Assembly (NCBI RefSeq): GCF_028553745.1
Contig: NZ_CP067129.1
Span: 540,501 to 604,500 of the forward strand
Length of the DNA stretch: 64,000 nucleotides
Source of the DNA: Paracoccus seriniphilus
Lineage (GTDB): Bacteria; Pseudomonadota; Alphaproteobacteria; Rhodobacterales; Rhodobacteraceae
Reading direction: 5' to 3'
Both the position numbers and the translations under genes were made by a program. Under the pieces are notes generated by a model. That model did no database searches. It was given only the letters and a program-made list of their open reading frames with translations, and was not told where the DNA came from. Below are positions 1 to 7,099 of this stretch, piece after piece. Every line of letters starts with the position of its first letter. Within the stretch, counting starts at the first letter, position 1.

Positions 1-803
1 CTGTCAACTGCCCCAAGGTCAAGATGAACCATTGAAACTCCCGGTGAAATTCCCGCATCCAGCAGGACCTTCCCCCAGGGATCGACGACCAGGGAATGTC
101 CGTGGCTCTGGCGCGGCTGGCGATTCGGGCTGTGCGGTGCGGCATGGGTGCCGCATTGGGCGGGTGCCAGGACGAAACAGCCGTTCTCGATCGCCCGCGC
201 GCGCAGCAAGGGCTCCCAATGGGCCTGTCCGGTTGTCGGGCTGAAGGCCGATGGAACGGTCAGGATTTGCGCACCGGACTGGGCCAGAGTCCGATACAGA
301 TAGGGGAAGCGCAGATCATAGCAGATCGTCATGCCGACCGGCACATGCGCCACCCGCGCAAGAACCGCCCGATCACCGGGACGATAGGCGGCGCTTTCGC
401 GATATTGCTCGGTATCGGAAATCGTGACGTCGAACATATGCAGCTTGTCATAGCTGGCAATGATGCCGCCGTCGGGTCCGATCAGGAAACTGCGGTTGAC
501 GAAGCGGTCTCCCCCGTCATCCGCCTTGAGCGCAAGCGAGCCGATCAGCAGCCAGATTCCGGCAGTGCGCGCCTCGACCCGCAGGGCGGCAAGAGTGGGG
601 TCGCTGTCCTGAGTGTGCAGAACCTTCGCCTGCCATTTGCGGTCAGGGGACAGGATATTTGTCGCCTCGGGCGTCAGGACGAAGCGCGCGCCTTTGCCGG
701 CTGCCTGACGGATCAGAGGGATCGTCTGACCCAGATTGGCCAGAGGATCATCCCCGACATTCAATTGCAGCAGACCGACGGTCAGCGCTTCGCCATCGGT
801 CAT
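1..803 (-). CDS. Carbon-nitrogen hydrolase (nitrilase/omega-amidase family), 3' end cut by window edge
   Basis: This nitrilase-superfamily amidase hydrolyses a C-N bond, probably in a small cytoplasmic amide such as a deaminated glutathione or 2-oxoacid amide; the exact substrate is not known. About 267 residues are visible, and the frame is still open at the left edge, so the C-terminus is missing. The Glu-Lys-Cys triad is readable: Glu46 in LTPEAT, Lys120 in SYDKLHMFD and Cys161 in TICYDLRFP. Family length is about 275, so only a few residues are lost. The ATG overlaps the grxC stop as ATGA, so the two genes are translationally coupled. The pairing with glutaredoxin fits a role in glutathione-related amide repair, but that is inference. 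Confidence 0.9.
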   Translation of the reverse strand, partial: MTDGEALTVGLLQLNVGDDPLANLGQTIPLIRQAAGKGARFVLTPEATNILSPDRKWQAKVLHTQDSDPTLAALRVEARTAGIWLLIGSLALKADDGGDRFVNRSFLIGPDGGIIASYDKLHMFDVTISDTEQYRESAAYRPGDRAVLARVAHVPVGMTICYDLRFPYLYRTLAQSGAQILTVPSAFSPTTGQAHWEPLLRARAIENGCFVLAPAQCGTHAAPHSPNRQPRQSHGHSLVVDPWGKVLLDAGISPGVSMVHLDLGAVD

Positions 804-1075
804 GCAGCCTGATCCTGCAGCAGCGGATCCAGCTTGCCAGCACGTTCGAGCGCGAACAATTCGTCACAGCCGCCCACATGCGTCTCGCCGACAAAGATCT
901 GCGGCACGGTGCGGCCACCATTGGCGCGCTGGGTCATCTCGGCACGCAGATGCGGTTGAGCACCGACATCCACCTCGTCAAAGGTGACGCCCTTTTCGCG
1001 CAGCAATGCCTTGGCGCGAATGCAGAAGGGGCAGGTTCGGGTGGTATAGATCTGAACGGGGTTCGATTGTGTCAT
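800..1075 (-). CDS. grxC: Glutaredoxin 3 (GrxC)
   Basis: Small cytoplasmic dithiol glutaredoxin (91 residues) that reduces disulfides and mixed disulfides at the expense of glutathione. The CPFC redox motif is at residues 15-18, followed by the TVPQIFV stretch with the cis-proline and the GGCDEL glutathione-binding motif. The length is normal for the family. It lies between comF (30 bases upstream) and the CN hydrolase, whose start overlaps its stop by four bases, so the three genes probably form one transcript. Confidence 0.95.
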   Translation of the reverse strand: MTQSNPVQIYTTRTCPFCIRAKALLREKGVTFDEVDVGAQPHLRAEMTQRANGGRTVPQIFVGETHVGGCDELFALERAGKLDPLLQDQAA

Positions 1076-1105
1076 GATGTCATCCGTGTTGGTATCGACC
1101 CCTAT

Positions 1106-1876
1106 CTAGTCATCCTTGACCGCGCGTGCCAGAACCGCGACCGAAATCGGTCCGGAACCTGCATCCAGCAATGCCTTGGCACAGGCGGACAGCGTCGCGC
1201 CCGAGGCCATGACATCATCCACCAGCAGCACGGCCCGGCCCTGCAACAGCTCGCGCAGGCGTGGGTTTACCGCCACCGCATCCTGCAGGTTGGCAAAGCG
1301 GTCGCTGGCGCTGCGGCGATCTTGCGGGGGGGTGTGGCGCGTGCGGCGAAGCAGATTGGGAAGATGCTGCGCCCCATGCGAAATGGCCAGGCCACGTGAA
1401 ATCAGCCCGGCCTGATTGTAACGGCGTTTCAGCAGGCGGCGCATATGCAGCGGGACGGGCGCGACGATCATGCCCTTTCGGATCAGGGGGCGGGAGACCT
1501 GTGCCAGCCAGTTGGCCAGCGGCGGGCCCAGGTCGGGGCGGTCGCCATGCTTCAGCGCAAGCACCAGCTTGCGACCTGTTCCCTTGTAAACGAAGGCCGC
1601 GCGGCCCTGTCGCCATGGGCGGTCCACGCGCAGACAGTCGTCACAAAGCAGTGATTCATCGCGCAGCCCCGTGCCATCATCTGGCAGTGGCGCACCACAG
1701 CGCCCGCAAAAGCATCCGGTGATGAAGTGCATGTCGCGCCAGCATTGCGGGCATAAATCGCCGCCATTGCTGCTGGCCGTTGCGACCGGATCGCCACAAC
1801 CAGGGCATTGCGGCGGATAAAGCAGGTTCAGCGCGCCTTTCAACGCCCCGCGAAGCACCTTATGTTCCACGCCCAT
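1106..1876 (-). CDS. comF: ComF family phosphoribosyltransferase-like protein
   Basis: ComF/GntX-type protein (256 residues) with an N-terminal cysteine-rich zinc-ribbon-like region (PPQCPGC, LCPQCW, CGRCGAPL, LLCDDC) and a C-terminal phosphoribosyltransferase fold whose PRPP-binding loop is visible as LLVDDVMASGATL. ComF supports DNA uptake in competent bacteria; in most alphaproteobacteria the role is untested. The reading frame extends far upstream, but homologues begin just before LNLLYPPQC, so I placed the start at the ATG at 1876. That ATG shares the palindrome CATG with the start codon of the divergent methyltransferase. A later GTG start is possible. Confidence 0.85.
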   Translation of the reverse strand: MGVEHKVLRGALKGALNLLYPPQCPGCGDPVATASSNGGDLCPQCWRDMHFITGCFCGRCGAPLPDDGTGLRDESLLCDDCLRVDRPWRQGRAAFVYKGTGRKLVLALKHGDRPDLGPPLANWLAQVSRPLIRKGMIVAPVPLHMRRLLKRRYNQAGLISRGLAISHGAQHLPNLLRRTRHTPPQDRRSASDRFANLQDAVAVNPRLRELLQGRAVLLVDDVMASGATLSACAKALLDAGSGPISVAVLARAVKDD

Positions 1877-2708
1877 GAGCAGTTCCTCCGACGACAACCG
1901 CCCCGCCCTGACCGACCGTTCCGCGCTGTTGCGACAGCGCCGCCGCGCCCTGCGTGATGGATGGGCGGACATCCTGCACCAGATGGCGGCGGATGAGGTC
2001 GAGGATAGACTCTCCGAGATTAACAGGACGTTTACGGATATTGCCGTTGTCACCGGCTTCCCCGATTTCTGGGCAAAGCGTTTCCCGGGCGCGCGAATCC
2101 TGTCTGACGATTCGATCCTGACCCTGGAGCCGCAGACCTGTGATCTGATCATACATGCGATGGCCCTGCATTGGGCCGATGATCCCGTGGGGCAGATCGT
2201 TCAGTGCCGTCATGCGCTGCGCGAAGACGGTTTGTTTCTGGCGGCCTGTTTCGGCGGTCAGACCCTGCATGAATTGCGCGCGGCGCTGGCACAGGCGGAG
2301 GCGGCAGTGACGGGCGGCCTGTCTCCGCGCGTGCTGCCCATGGGGGAAATACGCGACATGGGCGGGCTGCTGCATCGCGCCGGGCTGGCCCTGCCGGTGG
2401 CGGATCTGCTGTCTCAACGGGCCAGCTATCGCAGCCTGATCCATCTGGCCCATGATCTGCGAGCCATGGGCGAGACGAACGCCATGCAGTCACGGATTCG
2501 CCATGCAACCCGACGCGAGATCTTCATGCGCGCCGCGGCCTATATGGCCGAGCATTTCCCGGACCGCGACGATCCGTCCCGTATCGCGGCGACCTTTGAT
2601 CTGGTCTTTCTGACCGGCTGGGCCCCGTCCGAGACGCAACCAAAACCGCTGCGTCCGGGTTCTGCCAGAATAAGTCTTGCCGACGCGCTGAACGAAATCA
2701 GGAAATAA
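1875..2708 (+). CDS. SAM-dependent methyltransferase, BioC/NDUFAF5-like
   Basis: Protein of 277 residues with a class I methyltransferase region in which the nucleotide-binding part is poorly conserved, followed by the DLIIHAMALHWADDP and ALREDGLFLAACFGGQTLHELR stretches typical of the BioC/NDUFAF5 group. The mitochondrial relative NDUFAF5 hydroxylates a complex I subunit, and BioC methylates malonyl-ACP. Which activity this protein has cannot be told from sequence. It starts divergently from comF with the two ATGs overlapping in CATG, so its ribosome-binding site lies inside the other gene. hemH follows after two bases, so they are probably co-transcribed. Confidence 0.85.
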   Translation: MSSSSDDNRPALTDRSALLRQRRRALRDGWADILHQMAADEVEDRLSEINRTFTDIAVVTGFPDFWAKRFPGARILSDDSILTLEPQTCDLIIHAMALHWADDPVGQIVQCRHALREDGLFLAACFGGQTLHELRAALAQAEAAVTGGLSPRVLPMGEIRDMGGLLHRAGLALPVADLLSQRASYRSLIHLAHDLRAMGETNAMQSRIRHATRREIFMRAAAYMAEHFPDRDDPSRIAATFDLVFLTGWAPSETQPKPLRPGSARISLADALNEIRK

Positions 2709-2710
2709 TC

Positions 2711-3739
2711 ATGAAGCCAGCCTTTGCGCCCGCCGACCATCCCGCGATCACTCCGGCCAGGACCGGCATCCTGATCGCCAATCTTGGCACGCCCGATGGC
2801 TATGATTACTGGTCGATGCGGCGTTACCTGAACGAGTTCCTGTCAGACCGCCGGGTGATCGACCTGCCGCGCTGGAAATGGCAGCCGCTGTTGCAGGGGA
2901 TCATCCTGACCAAGCGGCCCTTCAGTTCGGGTGCGAATTACAAGCTGATCTGGAACGAGGAAAAGGGCGAAAGCCCGTTGATGACCATCACCCGCGACCA
3001 GACCGAGGCCCTGAGACAGCGCGCCCATGAGGAATGGGGCGATCAGGTCATGGTCGAATTCTGCATGCGCTACGGCAATCCTTCAACCAATGAGGTGCTG
3101 GAGCGCATGGTTCAGGCCGGATGCCGGCGCATCGTCTTCCTGCCGCTCTATCCGCAATATGCGGGCGCGACCTCGGCCACGGCGAACGACCAGCTGTTCC
3201 GGGCCCTGATGGAACAGACCTGGCAGCCTTCGGTCAGGACCTGCGATCCCTATTTCGACCGCCCCGACTATATCGCGGCCCTGGCGGATTCGGTGCGTCG
3301 CACGCTTGGGGATCGCAAGCCCGGCAAGCTGGTGGCCTCTTATCACGGCATGCCCAAGCGCTATCTGACGCAGGGTGATCCCTATCATTGCCAATGCCAG
3401 AAGACCTCGCGCCTGCTGAAAGAGGCTTTGGGCTGGGAGGACGGCATCATCGACACCTCGTTCCAGTCTGTTTTTGGCCGTGAGGAATGGCTGCGCCCCT
3501 ATACGGTCCAGCATGTGGCCGAACTGGCGCGACAGGGACATACCGATATCGCGGTGATTTCCCCGGCCTTCGCCTCGGATTGCATCGAAACGCTGGAAGA
3601 GATCAACGGCGAAATCCGCGAGAGCTTTGAAGAGGCTGGCGGCAAGGAGTTCACCTATATTCCCTGCCTCAATGACGATCCCGCCCATATCGACGTCATG
3701 ATGAATGTCATCCGCGAGAATATCGGCGGCTGGGTCTGA
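2711..3739 (+). CDS. hemH: Ferrochelatase
   Basis: Inserts ferrous iron into protoporphyrin IX, the last step of protoheme synthesis, at the cytoplasmic face of the membrane. The 342-residue length is normal. Visible landmarks are the N-terminal GILIANLGTPDG, the PLYPQYAGATSAT active-site stretch, the SYHGMPKRY signature with the conserved His, CQKTSRLL, and FQSVFGREEWLRPYT. It follows the methyltransferase by two bases, and a hairpin lies 36 bases after its stop. The other heme gene in the window is hemD at the far right end. Confidence 0.97.
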   Translation: MKPAFAPADHPAITPARTGILIANLGTPDGYDYWSMRRYLNEFLSDRRVIDLPRWKWQPLLQGIILTKRPFSSGANYKLIWNEEKGESPLMTITRDQTEALRQRAHEEWGDQVMVEFCMRYGNPSTNEVLERMVQAGCRRIVFLPLYPQYAGATSATANDQLFRALMEQTWQPSVRTCDPYFDRPDYIAALADSVRRTLGDRKPGKLVASYHGMPKRYLTQGDPYHCQCQKTSRLLKEALGWEDGIIDTSFQSVFGREEWLRPYTVQHVAELARQGHTDIAVISPAFASDCIETLEEINGEIRESFEEAGGKEFTYIPCLNDDPAHIDVMMNVIRENIGGWV

Positions 3740-3775
3740 CAGAGGGCACCGCAAGACAGGGCGCAGAAACGGAAA

Positions 3776-3800
3776 CAGCCGCCCGTGGGCGGCTGCTTTC
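3776..3800. terminator. Hairpin terminator between hemH and L,D-transpeptidase
   Basis: Perfect 9-base inverted repeat CAGCCGCCC / GGGCGGCTG with a two-base GT centre (in practice a shorter stem with a larger loop), followed by CTTTCGGTTGTTG. It sits between two convergent genes. The T-rich stretch is imperfect on either strand, so it may act in both directions with modest efficiency. Confidence 0.6.
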
Positions 3801-3820
3801 GGTTGTTGCTCTGGCCGGGC

Positions 3821-4477
3821 CTAGATCAACAGCACCTGCGTGCCGATCTTGGTCAGTCCGAAGAGTTCCTTGATGTGTTCGTTATACAGGCCGATGCAGC
3901 CATTGGACGATTTGCGCCCGATCTTGCGCGTGTCATGCGTGCCGTGGATCCGGTAATATTGCCAGCTCAGCCACAGTGCATGGGTGCCAAGCGGATTGTC
4001 CGGGCCGGGGCCGACGAAATCGGGCCAGTCGGGATTGCGCTTCTTCATGTCGGGCGTGGGTGCCCAACTGGGGCCTTCGACCTTCTTGATGATCTCGGTC
4101 CGGCCGGTTCGGGTCAGATCTTCGCTGACGGGAATGGATGAGGGATACACACGGTAGACGGTTTCATCCTCGGACCAGAAATGCACCGCGCGCGAGGTCA
4201 GGTCGCACAGGATCGCACCATTGGTCAGATTGTCGAAATAGGGGCGCCAGTCCTGCGCCCGGAAGCTGGAGATATTGTGGCGCTGGCTGGCCTGGGTGTC
4301 ATATTGGACCGCACCGGCATCAGGGGTCGCACCCCCGGTTGCCCCGATGATCGGCTGGCCGGTGTAGGGGTCGATCTGCTGTGCGAAAGCCGGCAGCGCC
4401 ACCGAAGCGGCCCCCAGCGCAGCGGCCGAACCCAGAAAGGCACGGCGATTGAAAGCAGGCGTTTTGCTCATAGACAT
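3821..4477 (-). CDS. L,D-transpeptidase (YkuD domain), Tat-type export signal
   Basis: Periplasmic YkuD-family transpeptidase (218 residues) that forms 3-3 peptidoglycan crosslinks or attaches proteins to meso-DAP. The N-terminus has a twin-arginine-like signal (FNRRAFLGSAAALG ... PAFAQQ), so folded export through Tat is likely. The catalytic block is HGTHDTRKIGRKSSNGCIGL near the C-terminus, with the conserved His, Ser and nucleophilic Cys. A good sigma-70-like promoter lies about 70 bases upstream. The start could be the ATG at 4477 or the one at 4471. It is the first of three YkuD proteins in this window and faces a CAP-domain lipoprotein. Confidence 0.93.
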   Translation of the reverse strand: MSMSKTPAFNRRAFLGSAAALGAASVALPAFAQQIDPYTGQPIIGATGGATPDAGAVQYDTQASQRHNISSFRAQDWRPYFDNLTNGAILCDLTSRAVHFWSEDETVYRVYPSSIPVSEDLTRTGRTEIIKKVEGPSWAPTPDMKKRNPDWPDFVGPGPDNPLGTHALWLSWQYYRIHGTHDTRKIGRKSSNGCIGLYNEHIKELFGLTKIGTQVLLI

Positions 4478-4546
4478 TCGTCCCTTGTTCGCGTGACCGT
4501 TCTTGACGGACGGTCTTGGCTGCCCCGCCTCATGCGGATCGTGCGG

Positions 4547-4575
4547 ATTATATCTGCGGCGACGTGGTGCATCAA
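4547..4575 (-). promoter_or_regulatory. Predicted sigma-70 promoter of the Tat-exported L,D-transpeptidase
   Basis: On the minus strand: -35 TTGATG (4575-4570), a 17-base spacer, and -10 TATAAT (4552-4547). This is a near-consensus match. The predicted start is about 63 bases upstream of the ATG at 4477. Confidence 0.65.
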
Positions 4576-4695
4576 ATCAAACCGATGTCAGCGGCAGATT
4601 GCGGCGCGCCATCCGACGATCACGGATTCGTGCGTTTGAAGGAGGGCGCCGGATTCGATATTGCTGCTGCTATTACAGTCGAGGGATGCCTTATA

Positions 4696-5208
4696 ATGAT
4701 GAATTTCAAGGTGCTGGCCATGCTGTCGCTGATTGCGCTGGCCGCCTGTCAGCCCCGGACGGCGCCGCAACTGGGCCCGGATGGTCAGCCGCTGCCGGTC
4801 GCCTATCGGATCGACCAGGAAGAGGCCGAGGCGATCCCGACGCGCGTGTTGCAGCAAATCAACATGTTGCGTGGCAATATCGGTCAGACGCCATTGACGC
4901 TGAACCCGCAGCTCAGCGCCGCCGCGCTGGCGCATTCAAGGGACATGGCCGCGCAAAACCGTGCATGGCACTGGGGATCGGATGGTTCGTCGCCATTGGA
5001 TCGGGTTCGTCGGCAGGGCTATACCGGCCACTTGATTGGCGAGAATATTTCGGAAACCTATGAAAACGACATCCAGACGCTGAACGCCTGGATGTCGACG
5101 CGGGATACACGCGATGTGATCATGGATCCGCAGGCGACCGCCCTGGGCTTTGCCTGGTATCAGGAGCCATCGGGCAAGCTGTGGTGGACTTTGCTTACCG
5201 GAAGCTGA
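4696..5208 (+). CDS. CAP/SCP-domain lipoprotein
   Basis: Predicted envelope lipoprotein (170 residues, or 169 from the second ATG at 4699). The signal peptide ends in a lipobox-like ALAAC with Cys at about residue 16, so lipidation is likely. The rest is a CAP (SCP/PR1-like) domain: AAALAHSRDMA, HWGSDGSSPLDRVRRQGY, IGENI, and a C-terminal GFAWYQEP...WWTLLTG. Bacterial CAP proteins are extracytoplasmic; their biochemical roles are mostly unknown. The frame is open much further upstream, but the signal peptide fixes the start. It sits between two L,D-transpeptidases, which suggests an envelope role. A terminator follows. Confidence 0.88.
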   Translation: MMNFKVLAMLSLIALAACQPRTAPQLGPDGQPLPVAYRIDQEEAEAIPTRVLQQINMLRGNIGQTPLTLNPQLSAAALAHSRDMAAQNRAWHWGSDGSSPLDRVRRQGYTGHLIGENISETYENDIQTLNAWMSTRDTRDVIMDPQATALGFAWYQEPSGKLWWTLLTGS

Positions 5209-5242
5209 GGTCGCTCTGCTTCGCGCTTTTTCAATATGGTGA

Positions 5243-5275
5243 AGCCCCGGCAGATGCCGGGGCTTTGTCTTGTGT
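5243..5275 (+). terminator. Rho-independent-type terminator after CAP lipoprotein gene
   Basis: Inverted repeat AGCCCCGG / CCGGGGCT around a CAGATG loop (5243-5264), followed by TTGTCTTGTGTG. The stem is strong and the T-rich tail moderate. It lies between the convergent CAP gene and the lipoprotein transpeptidase gene. Confidence 0.7.
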
Positions 5276-5295
5276 GTCAGTCTGAAAAGTGCAGT

Positions 5296-5811
5296 TCAGG
5301 GATTGATGACGATGGGAACTCCGCCACGGACCATGGCGTAGATTTCCTCGATCTCTTCATCCTTGACGGCGATGCAACCCGCAGTCCAGTCCTGCTTTTT
5401 CGGGGCCAGCGCGTTGCCCAGGGGGCCGCGGCCATGGATGAAGATGTCGCCACCGGGGGACAGGCCAAGTTTCTCGGCATATTCCTTGTCCTGTTCGTTC
5501 GGATAGGACACGCCGACAGACAGGTGATACTCGCTGCGCGGGTTGAAGCGGTCGATGAAATAGATGCCCTCGGGCGTCTTGCCGTCGCCTTCGAAATGCT
5601 TGTGACCGATCGGCTCGTTGCCAAGGCTGATATCATAGGACTTCAGCACGGTCGTATCGTGCAACAGATACATCCGGCGCGCGCCCTTGTTCACGACGAT
5701 CTGCGTGACGGGGGGGCCATTGTAGGTCTTGAACCGGGATTTCGGAGAGCCGCATGCGGCCAGAGCGGCCAATAGTGACAGGGTTACGGTCCGGCGCGTC
5801 GCTCGATACAT
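5296..5811 (-). CDS. L,D-transpeptidase (YkuD domain), lipoprotein form
   Basis: Second YkuD-family enzyme (171 residues). The start was taken at MYRATRR because this gives a proper lipoprotein signal: positive n-region, hydrophobic core and an LAAC lipobox with Cys at about residue 20. The catalytic block is HGRGPLGNALAPKKQDWTAGCIAV, with the nucleophilic Cys in TAGC rather than the SNGC seen in the other two YkuD proteins here. Membrane anchoring differs from the Tat-exported paralogue at 3821. The start is preceded by an AT-rich stretch (5812-5850) containing TATAAA on the minus strand, but I saw no convincing -35. Its promoter is therefore uncertain. Confidence 0.92.
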   Translation of the reverse strand: MYRATRRTVTLSLLAALAACGSPKSRFKTYNGPPVTQIVVNKGARRMYLLHDTTVLKSYDISLGNEPIGHKHFEGDGKTPEGIYFIDRFNPRSEYHLSVGVSYPNEQDKEYAEKLGLSPGGDIFIHGRGPLGNALAPKKQDWTAGCIAVKDEEIEEIYAMVRGGVPIVINP

Positions 5812-5875
5812 CACTGCCTCAAAATTCTGAAATTTTTTTATATGGATTCTGATTACCACGAAACGCCGGGTCGGG

Positions 5876-7099
5876 CTAGTTTCGCAGGAACTCGGTCACG
5901 GTTTCGACATGGGGGGACCAGCGGAACTGATCGACGATCCAAAGCCGGTTCAGCCGGTAGCCGCCATCGGCCAGGATACGCGCATCTCTGGCAAAACTGA
6001 CCGGATCACAGGCAACAAAGGCGATATGTTCCACTGACGATTGGGCAATCTGGCGGCATTGTGCCTCGGCCCCGCTGCGGGGCGGGTCGATCACGATTGC
6101 GTCAAAGCGCGCCAGTTCGTCGGGCAAGAGCGGATTGCGGGCCAGATCGCGAATCTCGGTGGTGATGCGGCGCAACCCGGTGCTGCCGCGCCATGCACGA
6201 TCCAGCGCCTCGAGTGGCGCAGCCAGCCCCTCGACGGCATGGATGTCCGCCCCGGCGGCCAGCGGCAGGGTAAACGTGCCACAGCCCGAAAACAGATCGG
6301 CAATGCGCTTGGCAGGGGCGGTGATCTTGGCGACGGCCTGCTGCAGTGCAGCCTCGCCATCAATCGTGGCCTGAAGGAAGGCCCCGGCCGGATAGGGCAC
6401 ACGCGCCGCGCCCATCTGCAGATAGGGAGTGCGCCGGGTGACCGGTTGCCCGTCCCAGTCCAGCCGAGCAAGGTCGCCGCGCTCTGCCAGTGCCGCAAGA
6501 TCCTGAAACAGCATGCTGTCCATGGTCTTGCCGCCCCTGACCGCGACATCCAGTCCGGCGGGGCCGGCTATCACCGTCAGGGACAGTTCGGCCGAACGCG
6601 AGGCCCCGATCCGGACGATCTCGCGCAGCAGGGGCAGGGCTGTCTGGATGCGCGGGTCCAGAACATGGCAATCCGTCAGATCGACGATGACGTTCGAGGC
6701 CTTCATGTGAAAGCCGATCTGCGCGCCCTTCTTGGTGCGTCGCCCCGACAGGACCGCGCGTCTGCGCGAGCGGGGCGGAGAGACATGCGTGGCGCAGATC
6801 GACGCAGACAACCCCTGAGCGGCCAGCGCGGTGGTGACGACCTGTTCCTTCCATGCAGTGACGAAGCCATCCGCGCCATGCATCAGTGAACAGCCCCCGC
6901 AGGACCGATAGTGTCGGCAGGCCGGTCTGACCCTTTCCGGCGAAGGGGTCAGGATACGCGCTGCGGCAATCACGCCATCGCTGGCCGTGCCCTCGATCTC
7001 TTCTCCCGGCAGCGTCAGCGGTGCCAATGCCTTGCCGGCATCCCCCAGGGCAACCCCGTCACCGCGCCGACCCAGTCTTTCGATCTGCCAAAGGCTCAC
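5876..7099 (-). CDS. Class I SAM-dependent RNA methyltransferase, RlmD/TrmA family (4Fe-4S)
   Basis: Forms 5-methyluridine in 23S rRNA or tRNA; the precise target is not resolvable. The protein has 407 residues from a GTG start: an N-terminal TRAM-like segment (residues about 1-55), a C-x5-C-x2-C cluster in CRHYRSCGGC that would hold a 4Fe-4S cluster, then a Rossmann methyltransferase with FSGCGTFTLPL, IVIDPPRSG, and the catalytic Cys in VACDP. The GTG overlaps the ABC transporter stop as GTGA and is preceded by GAGG seven bases away, which supports this start over the upstream ATG. It is the last gene of the hslO operon. Confidence 0.93.
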   Translation of the reverse strand: MSLWQIERLGRRGDGVALGDAGKALAPLTLPGEEIEGTASDGVIAAARILTPSPERVRPACRHYRSCGGCSLMHGADGFVTAWKEQVVTTALAAQGLSASICATHVSPPRSRRRAVLSGRRTKKGAQIGFHMKASNVIVDLTDCHVLDPRIQTALPLLREIVRIGASRSAELSLTVIAGPAGLDVAVRGGKTMDSMLFQDLAALAERGDLARLDWDGQPVTRRTPYLQMGAARVPYPAGAFLQATIDGEAALQQAVAKITAPAKRIADLFSGCGTFTLPLAAGADIHAVEGLAAPLEALDRAWRGSTGLRRITTEIRDLARNPLLPDELARFDAIVIDPPRSGAEAQCRQIAQSSVEHIAFVACDPVSFARDARILADGGYRLNRLWIVDQFRWSPHVETVTEFLRN

